NCBI GenBank assembly: GCA_028825445.1 | Contig: JAPKAD010000001.1 | Span: forward strand, 1-64,000 | Length of the DNA: 64,000 bases | DNA from: Octadecabacter sp. | GTDB taxonomy: Bacteria; Pseudomonadota; Alphaproteobacteria; Rhodobacterales; Rhodobacteraceae | Direction: 5' to 3' | Shown here: positions 48,770 to 58,661 of the stretch, in pieces | How the letters are laid out: each line of letters opens with the position of its first letter | Position numbering within the stretch: position 1 is the first letter of the stretch | Program-made: the position numbers and the translations under genes | Notes under the pieces: model-generated | The model's database searches: none | What the model was told of the DNA's origin: nothing | What the model saw: the letters and a program-made list of their open reading frames with translations, nothing else

Positions 48770-50345
48770 ATGTCAGGCTATGTAGAACCCGAAAAGGAAA
48801 TCCTGTTGTCTGACGCTGTCACTTCGAAACGCCGCTGCTAATATTGCCAGGTGGCGACTTACGTCTGACATCAATCAAATGCTGTGGGGTTTGTAGATTA
48901 ACACTGACCGTCCAACCGAACCATTGGACGGCGACAGTGTGCAGGTTATTCACGACGGCGCAATGCGAATATTAGAAGAAATTGGAATCGAGTTCCTGAA
49001 TGAAGAAGCTGTAGAGTTATTAAAAAAGTGGATTGCAAGGTAGACGGTAATAACGTCAAAATGGGTCGTGATTGGGTCCTGGAAATGATTGCAAAAGCGC
49101 CAGAGCAGTTCGATATCACCCCGAGTAATCCTGACAAGAGAATTACGCTGGGTGGTGGGTACATCCTGTTTGGTAACGTGTCTTAGCCGCCAAATTACTT
49201 TGACCATGAGGTTGGTAAAAAAGTATCGGGTAACCGTAAACAATGCATTGATTTACTGAAGTTAAATCAATATTTTATACATTTTTTTGGTTGTTATCCA
49301 GTGGAACCCATCGATATGCAATTCTATATGCGGCACCTTGACGTGGTGTTTGATAAAATGATCCTGACCGACAAGGTCGGCCATGCATACAGCTTGGGCA
49401 AAGAAGGCGTCGAAGATGTGATGGAGATAATTCGTATTTCTGGGGGCTGGACTAATGAGGAATTTTAAAAAAAACCGCGGATGTACGCCAACATCAATTC
49501 GATATCCCCGCTCAAATACGACGTGCTGATGATCGATGGGTGCCTGCGCTGCGTGCGCCGTGGTCAGGCTGTTGTTGTCAAACCTTTCACGCTGGCGGAG
49601 GCTATGGCCCCTGTCACCATGTCTGGAGCTGTGACGTTTTCGATCGCCGAATCCTTTTCAGCAATTGCAATGTTTCAATACGTCCGCCCTGATGCGCCTG
49701 TGTTATTAGCACTTTCACATCCAATGTGGATATGAAATCTGGGGCACCTGCGTTTGGTACACCCGAATATATGCGTTCGGCGCAAATAACACGCCAAATG
49801 GTGAGGTTTTATGGATTGCCTAAGCGTTCCAGTGGTGTGTGTGCAGCCAACGTGCCGGACGGCCAAGCCGTGTAGGAGACGTCAAACTCACTCTGGGCAG
49901 CGGTGCAATCTGGCACCAATATGGTGTATCATGCACCAGGCTGGCTTGAAGGTGGACTCATCGTATCGCCTGAAAAGTTTGTGATTGATTGTGAAGTTAT
50001 CCAGATGATTCAGCGCTACATAGAACCCCAGATTACTGCGATTACCTCTGCACATATTGCGTTTGATACGATAAAAAAGTTGATCCTAAGGGGCATTTTT
50101 CCGGCATCCAACACACGCAGAATAGCTATAAAAGGTTTTTTATTAAAATTTTTTAGTGATTGGCGTAACGTTGAAGCTTGGGAAGTTGCGGGTGGCGATT
50201 GGCCGCAGAGCGCGCCCATCGCATATTCAAAAACATTACTGCTAATTTTAAAGAATTAGCCATGGATGCTGCGATCCGTTCCAAACTGGAAGACTTCGTG
50301 GCGCGGCGTAACTCGGACGGTGGCGTCCCAATAGATTTCTATTGA
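48770..50345 (+). pseudogene. broken MttB-type (trimethylamine/betaine) methyltransferase
   Basis: A full-length member of the non-pyrrolysine MttB superfamily, whose MtgB branch demethylates glycine betaine onto a corrinoid protein, can be followed with many breaks. Readable parts: IARWRLTSDINQMLWGL, stop, INTDRPTEPLDG; IHDGAMRILEEIGIEFLNEE; KVDGNNVKMGRDWVLEMIA; GGGYILFGNVS, stop, PPNYFDHE; AYSLGKEGVEDVMEIIRISG; PFTLAEAMAPVTMSGAV; AVQSGTNMVYHAPGWLEGGL; and the C-terminus MDAAIRSKLEDFVARRNSDG. At least six stops or frameshifts lie between 48770 and 50345. GGAG precedes the ATG. It follows the HAD gene, about 6 kb from the carnitine genes. Confidence 0.88.
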
Positions 50346-52365
50346 GTTTTAAGTAGAATCCCACTTTTGCCAAGATTAACATTATCACTACGCAGTCATG
50401 TCATGATCTCGTAGTTGAAAGGCAGAGATGATGATCACGACATTATTCGGACGGCTTCTTAGATGCTCGCATGCAATTAAGGGTTCGCTTCACCGTTTGT
50501 TATGTAGCTAACAGGAAATGCAGGAGTTAAGCTGTCTAGATGTCGACATCGTATAGTTAATGAACTTAAAATATTATTCCGCAGAATTCCATTTGCCATG
50601 ACGGAGGTTGCTGGCCTACAAAACGAACGGGTTTGTACCAGGAGACCAAAACAAATGGCTATTGTTGATAACTCTGATTGAACCATTGCACTGACCAAAT
50701 ATGCTTGATCCTGAACGCATTCTATTCTCAGGAACTGACGTGCTGCCGGACCTGAATCTGTTCCTTAAAGATGTCTCGACGCGCATCGGGCTGATGTCTT
50801 CGAGATATTTTCTATTCCATATTTATTTTTGGGCGATATACCAAATTTGAAAATGGCAGGGCGTCAATTAAATGATCCCAAATTATGTTAGAATGAACAT
50901 CGAATAAGTTGCTTGCAGGTTTACAAGAAATTTGTGGTCCACCGCCATAAATCCTTTGGACTTTGCATGAGTGAATAAGGGTGAGCAGCAGCCGAACGCG
51001 CCAATTGTATCTATTCATCGATCTGAGTGAATTGCCCAAAAAATATAATTACTCAAATTATCGGCGTAAGCCACTGCTTTAAAAAAATTTGGTTGTAATG
51101 TTACGGTCATTTTGTAATCGCCATGCCCATTGGGTCGCCCCAAAGAGTTTGGGGGTTGCTCCCATTGCCCAAGTGACATGGCGTTTTTTGAATTTTATAT
51201 AGATCTCTAAGCATGCACTTTTTATAATCATTGTGCACCTTATCGAGCAATTAGGGTATTCCTGCCAGACTGGGGCAGGCCGGATGGATCAACAAAATCG
51301 TTCCAATATTCTGTAGTCTGTATCGCACGCTGAGAAAATAATACTAATTATATTGTACCAAAATCTCACTGAATGGAACATTAGCTATTTGTGATAAAGC
51401 TGCCCGTATTGGTGAGATTGTTTGTTTATTTTTTGGCAATAAGCCAAAAGTAAACGCAATATATCGAGTCCAAACCATCCGTCGCCTACCGCCCCTCATA
51501 TTGTCTGTCGTCGCAGTGCTTGCAACCGGATCAAATGATTGAGCACGATTGTTGCTTGCGCTTACTTTGGTGAAAATCACAATCTAGCGTTTGAATTTTT
51601 AAAGTTTCAGCAGCTTTGTCGAAGGCAAAGCCTCAGACGCCATGAAGCAGTCCTCACTGTCTGCTGTGAGCCGTTCGTTGCCAGCACGGGTGGCAAGACG
51701 ACCCTGTATTACCTAAGCATAAACAAGACCTTGGCTACCTATCAGAGAACCGCAGCATGACTGATCTACCAGACGATTTATTAATCAGGGCGATCCCTCC
51801 CACCGTTGCAACTGCGCCAGTTTGTGGTTCGATGAATTGCATTGATGTTTGGCAACGTGACAGTCAATGCCGCAACCTTTGGTGAGGCGTGGGATTTGCC
51901 GTTTCCGTGTTAAGCCCGCTCGGTGTCTTTATCATCGTGTTCGCCATGGGCTGGCTGGTCAGATTATTTTTGCATGGTTCTCATACGCTGGATTTAGTAA
52001 CTTTATCACTGATGATGGATGCTCTCATTTATTTGGATACTTATTTATTTGATAATAGTGGTTTTGAATAAAGTTGCAGTAATCTAGGGTGGGGTGGAAG
52101 AAATATGCTTTCTATTGGTATGGAGCTGGTTGGCCTTTCTGGTAGAAATTTTATCACATGACTTTACTTATGCCAAATGTTTCCATTCGTAGAGCGACCG
52201 TGTGAATCTCTACCTTTGGATCGCGAGAATGTTCGAAGCCATGATTAATTCAATTGCCGGGGTGCTGATCAAGGCAGTGCTAAACCTTTTTGTTTCTCGC
52301 AAGTAAGGCCTTCAATCATATATTTTATATTGTGTCGTCAGCTTTGTTGGTCAACCGTGTAAGTC
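50346..52365. other. 2-kb gene-poor stretch with unidentified fragments
   Basis: No intact gene. Short in-frame pieces look like former protein but I cannot name them: MLDPERILFSGTDVLPDLNL (50700-50760), LSPLGVFIIVFAMGWLVRLF (51905-51970, a membrane helix) and LYLWIARMFEAMINSIAGVL (52205-52265). A hairpin CCCCAAA-GAG-TTTGGGG is at 51139-51155. Corrinoid-protein or folate-methyltransferase genes that often accompany MttB are not recognisable. Confidence 0.4.
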
Positions 52366-52806
52366 TTAGTAGTTGGTATCCAGCCAGATGGTCACTGGCC
52401 CGTCATTCACCAATGAGACTGACATATCTGCGCCAAACTTCCCCGATTGAGTTGGGACCAGCGCTGCCATTTCATTCTTAAACATTTCATACAACTGCCT
52501 ACCCTTCTCAGTTGGCGCAGCTGATGAAAAGCCCGGCCTATTGCCGCGCGAAGTGTTGGCCGCCAATGTGAATTGGCTAACGACCAGTGCCTGCCCACCC
52601 ACATCAACTAACGACTGGTTCATCCGGCCTTCATCATCCTTAAAAATCCGTAGCTTGGAAGTCTTTAAGGCCAGCTTGGTAGGCAGATCATTGGTATCGT
52701 CCTGCATGGCACAGAACAATACCAACATGCCCGCCTTACATTGCCCAATTAGCGCGCCGTCCACATGAACCTGTGCAGACGTAACCCGTTGGATCAGGGC
52801 TCTCAT
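52366..52806 (-). CDS. dtd: D-aminoacyl-tRNA deacylase
   Basis: A 146-residue DTD, which removes D-amino acids (and glycine from tRNA-Ala) mistakenly attached to tRNA. Both family motifs are present: [17 protein letters not shown] (near residue 75) and [12 protein letters not shown] at the C-terminus. The N-terminus [17 protein letters not shown] is canonical. It lies 9 bp downstream of the PfkB kinase gene on the same strand and is probably co-transcribed. Confidence 0.96.
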   Translation of the reverse strand: MRALIQRVTSAQVHVDGALIGQCKAGMLVLFCAMQDDTNDLPTKLALKTSKLRIFKDDEGRMNQSLVDVGGQALVVSQFTLAANTSRGNRPGFSSAAPTEKGRQLYEMFKNEMAALVPTQSGKFGADMSVSLVNDGPVTIWLDTNY

Positions 52807-52815
52807 CGGTTCACC

Positions 52816-53730
52816 TTATAGGCCAAGTTCTGCGGCTGTTGGTGGGTTCGCCCCAGATCGCGACACCGTTACCGCGGCTGTCCGCACGCCCAGATGCAAA
52901 GCTGCACAAATATCCTCTTCATTTAGGTTTGCGATACGTTCCTTGGTTAAAGCGCCTGCACGATCCAAACCTGCTAATAGGCCTGAATTAAATGTATCAC
53001 CCGCACCGACTGTGTCGACAACGACTGCCTGTTCTGATTCGACGAACACTGTGTGTTCTGCCGAATATCCTGTGACACCCTTGGCCCCTTCAGTAATGCA
53101 GACCAGTTTAGCACCCTTGGCGATTAACCCTTTTGAAAGATCGGCCATATCGCCGTTACCTTCCATCCAGTGCAGATCTTCATCGCTGAGTTTAATTATG
53201 TCTGCTGCCGCCATCATTTGGTTGATCCGCATGCGGTGTGCGGCAACATTTTTGATGAACGATGGGCGGATATTGGGGTCAATCATCGTTACGCGGTGTG
53301 GCGCTTCGCGTAGCATCAAAGCTTCGTATGTATCCCCACAACCGTCTCCAACTAACGATATACCTCCAAAAAACAATGTATTTGCGTTGATGTCTGGTGC
53401 GGTATTTAAGGATTGCATGGCAGAATTTTCGTCGTAAAACGCATAGCTTGCTTGCCCGTCTACCAGTTTGACGAACGCCACGCTGCAAGGTGCATTCAGG
53501 CTTGGAGAAGGGCTGTGGTCAACGTTGCTAGCGTGTAGCGCATCCCGCAAAATGTCACCGAGAAAATCTGAGGACATGCCGCATAAAAATTGTGTCCGTA
53601 CACCCAAACGCCCAAGCCCAATCGCCGTATTAAAAACTGCACCCCCTGGGTTTGGGGCAAACACTAACTCGCCCTGCGAACTCTCGCGCGGAAGCATATC
53701 TATTAGGGCTTCACCACAGGTCAGAATCAT
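52816..53730 (-). CDS. PfkB family carbohydrate kinase (fructokinase-like)
   Basis: A 304-residue ribokinase-family sugar kinase. The first signature is NPGGAVFNTAIGLGRLG (near residue 28) and the second, with the catalytic Asp and anion hole, is VDTVGAGDTFNSGLLAGLDR (near 237). FFGGISLVGDG and ITEGAKGVTGYS lie between. Similar genes are often annotated as fructokinase, but the sugar cannot be fixed from sequence. It is the first gene of a pair with dtd. Confidence 0.9.
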   Translation of the reverse strand: MILTCGEALIDMLPRESSQGELVFAPNPGGAVFNTAIGLGRLGVRTQFLCGMSSDFLGDILRDALHASNVDHSPSPSLNAPCSVAFVKLVDGQASYAFYDENSAMQSLNTAPDINANTLFFGGISLVGDGCGDTYEALMLREAPHRVTMIDPNIRPSFIKNVAAHRMRINQMMAAADIIKLSDEDLHWMEGNGDMADLSKGLIAKGAKLVCITEGAKGVTGYSAEHTVFVESEQAVVVDTVGAGDTFNSGLLAGLDRAGALTKERIANLNEEDICAALHLGVRTAAVTVSRSGANPPTAAELGL

Positions 53731-54841
53731 TGTGCGTGTCCTTCACAATTTAAAATAATAAACCTTAATACCATTGACTGTTAGCCATAACAAACCGAAC
53801 CTAACCAGCTGCCATCAAAACACAAACCATCACAATAGCAACTTTGACAGTTGAATAGAGTTGCTCCCCATGAACGCGTCCTGTGCGCTCTTTCACAACA
53901 ATCAGAACGTCTGTATACGATGTCTATACGCTAGAATCTAGCTGGCAAGAGCATGTGCTTAAACGTTAAAAATCCAGTTTTTGTATCCTCCGCCGTGACT
54001 TAATGAGTATCATTACCAATATCGAATTTTACATCACGGTGGATGATCTGCTCCATACAACCACTTGCTTCCTTGAACGCATGATCAGGTTCTACTGACA
54101 GCCTTAAGCGCAAAATCCAGCCAAATATTCTGTCTGATATGGTGCTATTTCATACAGGTCCTAGGATTGCAGTCTTTTGGTGTATCTCTTTGAAAGAGAT
54201 TATGACCCAAGCACTAAAATATCTTCAAATAACTGCATGACACGGCCTAAAATGTTGAGCCATCGATTTTTTTGTACTTGTACTTGTACTTTTTCACTTT
54301 TACCGTCGTGTATCACACCACGTTTCTTTTAATAATGAGTGCGATACATACCATAATAGTGGCGTACTATTGTACGCATTATACGTCCAATATGAAACGT
54401 AAATGCCCATCATTTGGAGCCCTTTTTGCGGGTATTTTTGTAACCCATTTAGGGTAAACCATAAGTAGCCAAGTCAATTGGTTATTTTGGTACGCGTGGC
54501 TTGTTCGCCCAGCTCGAACAGCAACAAGCCCTTAGGCTGAATGTGGCGGTGTACTCCCGTGTCCATTGCCACCAGTGTCGCACAAAAATAGCATTTAGCG
54601 GTATAAAATCGTTTGTGAAATTTATTTTGCGCCTTACAATTAAGGTAATTCGAGATACGTGCTTCCTAAATCTGTTGCATATCTCCTGTGATGCCATTGC
54701 AAAAAAATCGAGTTCTTTTAATAATCTGCTGCGCTAAGGATTCTTGTCAATCATGAAAGTATTACCGGAATGGTCACAGATCGTTGGATTTTGACCAGGA
54801 TCAAACTAAAAATCTAACTTATAATTTTAAGAGGAGAAACG
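53731..54841. other. 1.1-kb gene-free stretch
   Basis: No recognisable gene. It contains a small repeat, three copies of TTGTAC at 54272-54289. Open frames at 54272-54457 and 54501-54737 have no ribosome binding site and no motif I know. The first 100 bp carry the promoter of the PfkB-dtd pair. Confidence 0.5.
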
Positions 54842-55147
54842 TTATTTTTTATTAAATTGCGGAAAATTAATAGATTTTATCGGCAATAGATAGCGGTGAA
54901 AAACTTTCTGTGCCATAATAGATCTTCTATTTGAAAGGTGATTTGAAGCCGTGAATCCAAAGTTGTGATAATTGGTATGTTTTGTTTCAAATACCTTTAG
55001 ACCGAGCATAAACACGTCCCCCAATTGACCCGTATACACAAACACGGCCGACTGACCCGTGAGCGCTTTCAGCTTGGCACCACATTTAATATCATGTGCT
55101 ACAAGTTCAAACCGCGACATCATTGCGTCGCGGGTGTCACCATTCAT
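54842..55147 (-). CDS. hypothetical protein, possibly a remnant
   Basis: A 101-codon open frame that I do not recognise. The first half (SRFELVAHDIKCGAKLKALT, then AVFVYTGQLGDVFMLGLKVF) looks protein-like, while the C-terminal half is rich in Asn, His and Lys and looks like read-through into AT-rich DNA. A weak GGTGACACCC-type context precedes the ATG. It may be the start of a broken gene. It is downstream of the DUF2927 gene on the same strand. Confidence 0.3.
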   Translation of the reverse strand: MNGDTRDAMMSRFELVAHDIKCGAKLKALTGQSAVFVYTGQLGDVFMLGLKVFETKHTNYHNFGFTASNHLSNRRSIMAQKVFHRYLLPIKSINFPQFNKK

Positions 55148-55236
55148 TTAATTACGTAAATAAATTCGCTGGTGAAAAATACAAATTGGCTAAGTAAGGC
55201 TTTTTTCTTTGCTAAATCGAATCTATCATATCAAAT

Positions 55237-56211
55237 TTATGCAGGACCATTTTTCAGCAACTCTGTAGCAATTACCCGTGCAATCAGTGCCGCCTCGGCA
55301 GCTGTCATGCCAGGTTGCAGGCGATCATCGTATAGAATTTTTAATAACAGCTCATCGTGAGTGGTTAGCAGTCCAAATTCTTCGTCATCGTTAAAAATTG
55401 ATGGGCGCGCCCGTGGACTGTCATTGGCCAACCCCAGCCCTTGCGCCAGCTCTTCGTGGATACACGCCAGTCGCATCAGATTGGGGTGTTCGCCACGGAT
55501 TAGCGCTACTGCTTTGGAATACTGCGGACTCCCCCCTTCGGAAAAAGCCAACACCAGACACATCGTATCACGTGGAAGGTCCATAAAAGCTTTTAAACTT
55601 GTACTACCGATACCGGGAACAAGGGCGCGCAATTCATCTTCATACCCCAAACGATCATCCTCGTTCAAGATTAACACGTGAAAGTTTGGATTTATATTGC
55701 TCATGCTCATCGGCTCACCAGTGATCCGACTTAGCCGAGAAACAAATGTAGCGATTGATTGGCTGTCCTCAATGCGCTGTTTTTCAGGCACTGATGCACC
55801 GTATTCCACCATAAAACGCACCGGTTGTTCCCAACGCCGCAAGCGTGAAACTGTCGGTAGTGCACGCAAACCGGTTGGCGTTGCTACAAATTCATCAAAA
55901 AGGGCGATTTGTACAAAATTGCGTGCTAAGGTGATGTTGGTAAATGTTGTATCTGGTCCACCCCCATCAGTGCGTAGTAATCCGCGCGCCAGTAAATCAT
56001 TCTCCAAGCGTTTTAAGAATACGGATAAAGCACGGCTGGATTCAGATCTGTTTACCAATTCGGGGGCTGGCGGCAATGCCACCAACCGGCTTGGCTGCGT
56101 CTGATGCGATTGTGAAAGGGAAAACTGGTCTGCAGTACTGCAAGCGGCAAGGGTAAAAAAAACAACAATCTTCGCTAATATCCTGGTTATGCAACCTGCC
56201 AATTTGCCCAA
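55237..56211 (-). CDS. DUF2927 family lipoprotein
   Basis: A 324-residue predicted lipoprotein (lipobox LAAC, cysteine near residue 24) of the DUF2927 family. The family's late block is intact: CIHEELAQGLGLANDSPRAR, then IFNDDEEFGLLTTHDELLL and LYDDRLQPGMTAAEA. The HEELAQ motif in a DUF2927 context resembles a metalloprotease helix (HExxx) but lacks the second His. The start is poor: TTG 56211, or TTG 56202. It lies 5 bp after the stop of the dead telA gene, so it was the last gene of an xpaC-telA-DUF2927 operon, and its expression may now be impaired. Confidence 0.85.
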   Translation of the reverse strand: MGKLAGCITRILAKIVVFFTLAACSTADQFSLSQSHQTQPSRLVALPPAPELVNRSESSRALSVFLKRLENDLLARGLLRTDGGGPDTTFTNITLARNFVQIALFDEFVATPTGLRALPTVSRLRRWEQPVRFMVEYGASVPEKQRIEDSQSIATFVSRLSRITGEPMSMSNINPNFHVLILNEDDRLGYEDELRALVPGIGSTSLKAFMDLPRDTMCLVLAFSEGGSPQYSKAVALIRGEHPNLMRLACIHEELAQGLGLANDSPRARPSIFNDDEEFGLLTTHDELLLKILYDDRLQPGMTAAEAALIARVIATELLKNGPA

Positions 56212-56216
56212 GGTGT

Positions 56217-57393
56217 CTAAGCTCCGCCAGAGGACGAAATAATATGTCCGGTAGCCGTCCCACTTGTATTTTTCGCGGATAACGTTGATTTCAACTTAGT
56301 CTCCATGTCCTTTAAATTTGTCTCTGCTTCGGCACGCATGCGATTCCCTTCATCCTTGATCATAAGCGAACTTTCAATGGTGCTGGTTAGGTCGGCATTG
56401 GCATTATGGTTCGCCTCGATGCAAACTTGTCGCGTTCGATCTCTGTGCGGAACATGTTATTATCATAATGGACGTTTGCACCGTTGGATATCAACAATTC
56501 ATTCATTAGGTCGTTAGGCTTACGCATGGCCATGTCCGTTCCTGCAGAGCGTTGGATTGTAACTGCCTCTGCCAGGGGGGCTTCCCAGACTGGATCGGTG
56601 TTGATCAGCGTAGAGTTAATATTTGTAATCAGTAATTTATCATTTTTTACCAAACGAATGGTCAGTAAAGCCTGAACTGTTACCTGACGAGTCAGTTTAA
56701 GATCGTAAACACGTCGTTCTAGACCGACGCACCCAGAACTCATATCACGCAATTCCTGCGCCAACATGAAACTTTTATTCTTGGGTGCTAAAGTATCTTC
56801 AGCATCTTTGATGCGGATCGTTTTAGCATCAAGATAACTTAATTTGGCCTTACTGGCTCTGATACACAGGCCAATTTTATGGTGAAATCTTATTTTTTTG
56901 TTAAATAATTCATCAGTACTTTTGATATCCTTTAAAAGTATAAGTTCATGCTTGAGCAAATCATCAGTGGCCTCATTAATCTGATCATGCACTGTTTCAA
57001 ATCGCGCTGCAAACTGCGTTAAAGGGGGCTATTCGACCCAACAGAACCTTTCACCAACTGCATTTGTGGCGGACGTCCAGCTCAGAACCGTTTGTCATCA
57101 CTATTTGGTTTAGTAAAACTCCCGCTGGACTAATGTCTTTATTACGCAGACCTTGTTGTTTGCGAAATTACCTGTACTTTAGCTTTCTTGATTGTTCTGA
57201 AAGAGATGATGGAATTAGTTTCTGACATCTCCAACTCAGCCATCCGCTTAGTAATTTTGGCAGTTATTATTTTATTTACCGCAATAAATTTTACTAATTC
57301 ATTTTTTGGTTCTACTAGAACTTCACCCGCTACTCTTCGTACGTCTTTTTGTAAGCTTAGGCTTTTTATATTCCTTGCGACAGTTTTAGATAT
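56217..57393 (-). pseudogene. telA: broken TelA-family toxic anion resistance gene
   Basis: Nearly the whole TelA protein is readable. The expected start ISKTVARN has ATA (57393-57391) where ATG should be, seven bases after AAGGAA. RMAELEMSETNSIISF, then LRNKDISPAGVLLNQIVM follow. A break near 57050 leads to the long good block from VHDQINEATDDLLKHELILL through LERRVYDLKLTRQVTVQALL to INSTLINTDPVWEAPLAEAV and IQRSAGTDMAMRKPNDLM (56430-57000). A single frameshift near 56420 separates the C-terminus NANADLTSTIESSLMIKDEG. TelA proteins are linked to tellurite and other envelope stress. Two to three simple lesions inactivated it. Confidence 0.88.
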
Positions 57394-57420
57394 TTTGAGT
57401 TCCTTAAATAATTTGTACGT

Positions 57421-58288
57421 TTACATGCCGTGTCGCTGCAATCGATCGCGCAACACTTTAATTTCGAAATTCACGTCACTGCGATTATCTAGCAAAATTT
57501 TGTCAGTTTGGCCGGTGAAATTATGTTTAAGGTCAGATAATAATGCCGCAAAATCTGCGCCCGCAACTTCATCGCCCTGAAGTTTATACTGATTAGCAAA
57601 CATAGGGGCCATATCGCGAGAGCTAAGAGAATAGACACCCTAAAATCTACGCGAGCCAGTCAGATCACGCAGGTCTTCTTCGAGCTTGCGGGTTGTGAGG
57701 CGCGCCAATAATTGAAACTGTTCCATTTGGGTTTCGATATGATGATTACAAATGCCGCCTAGATGATTTTTAATCTATGCCAAATATGCCTCTGCTTTAT
57801 CGATAATCTTGGCGACACGGTCTTGTTGAAATATACTAACTCTTTCGATGCGCTTCTCGCCTCATGTGTCGATAACAAACGCCGCTGTGTGCATTCCTGC
57901 TGCGAAAATGCCATAAAGAATTGCAGCCATAACAAAGGGATCGTTGGACTAAGACACCAGTGCGATGCCAACGGTTTCATGACAGACCTAAATAGTTTGT
58001 GAAATTCTTTTGGATTTTGCGCTACTTTGTATACATCAAACTTTTCTGCTGCCCTTCATTTGTTAAACAAGCGAATATAGTTAACACCGAGGCTCAAAGC
58101 AGACCCAAGATTTGTTTCAATGCAACCTTATCCAAAGACAAAAATCCCAAAATAATAATGGGCACAAACAAGATATTTTCTTTTGTGCCGGCAGCATCGA
58201 TTTTAAGTCCATCCACCACTGCCTTATGGATATTACAGGATGTAGTTCCGGTGGTGCTAAATTTTTTGGCTAGATTTAAAATACCCAA
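57421..58288 (-). pseudogene. broken XpaC-family (5-bromo-4-chloroindolyl phosphate hydrolysis) gene
   Basis: The minus strand reads as an XpaC-like membrane protein in pieces. The N-terminus is NLAKKFSTTGTTS and GLKIDAAGTKENILFVPIII (58100-58280). A frameshifted membrane/linker part follows (AAILYGIFAAGMHTAAFVID, then IFQQDRVAKIIDKAEAYLA, stop). The C-terminus FAALLSDLKHNFTGQTDKIL and LLDNRSDVNFEIKVLRDRLQ (57421-57612) is well kept. XpaC and TelA are commonly paired. It is 28 bp upstream of the dead telA gene. Confidence 0.8.
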
Positions 58289-58362
58289 AGCCAGTCGGTA
58301 ACGACACCGAACACGAGTGAGATTAATAAAACATATGAGATGGTTTTTACAGTATCAGGCAT
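58276..58362 (-). CDS. possible 28-residue membrane microprotein
   Basis: A tiny open frame, MPDTVKTISYVLLISLVFG then VVTDWLWVF, directly upstream of and overlapping the start of the dead xpaC gene by 13 bp. It is a single predicted membrane helix with a Trp-rich end, and AGAAG lies six bases before the ATG. It is intact although its neighbours are broken. It could also be a remnant of a longer gene or chance; conservation in relatives would decide. Confidence 0.35.
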   Translation of the reverse strand: MPDTVKTISYVLLISLVFGVVTDWLWVF

Positions 58363-58661
58363 GTGCGCTTCTAGCGTGGATTGTGTTTACAAGACGGCTC
58401 TTCGACAGAGCCAAAACGTCAACTGTGCAGCGACCAGTTTGACGACAATTATTTGCGCCTTTTTTAAGTTCAAATCAAAAATAAATTAGTATTATATAAT
58501 GAAACGTAACTGAATTTATGAAACCTAAACGCTATTTTCTGAAAAAATACTGAAGAATTAAAATTTTGATGTCATATTATTGATGGCCATGAAGATGCTC
58601 AGAAACGATCTAATTTAAACCAATGCAATATCCATGCAGAGTTGAATTTTAGGTGGGAGGG
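58363..58661. other. intergenic gap between xpaC relic and rluB
   Basis: About 300 bp of AT-rich DNA with no gene or repeat visible. It must hold the old promoter of the xpaC-telA operon, which I cannot identify. Confidence 0.45.

Noticed and set aside
54272-54289. three TTGTAC hexamers as a CRISPR-like or iteron array
   Set aside because: Too short and contiguous, with no spacers and no neighbouring replication or cas genes.
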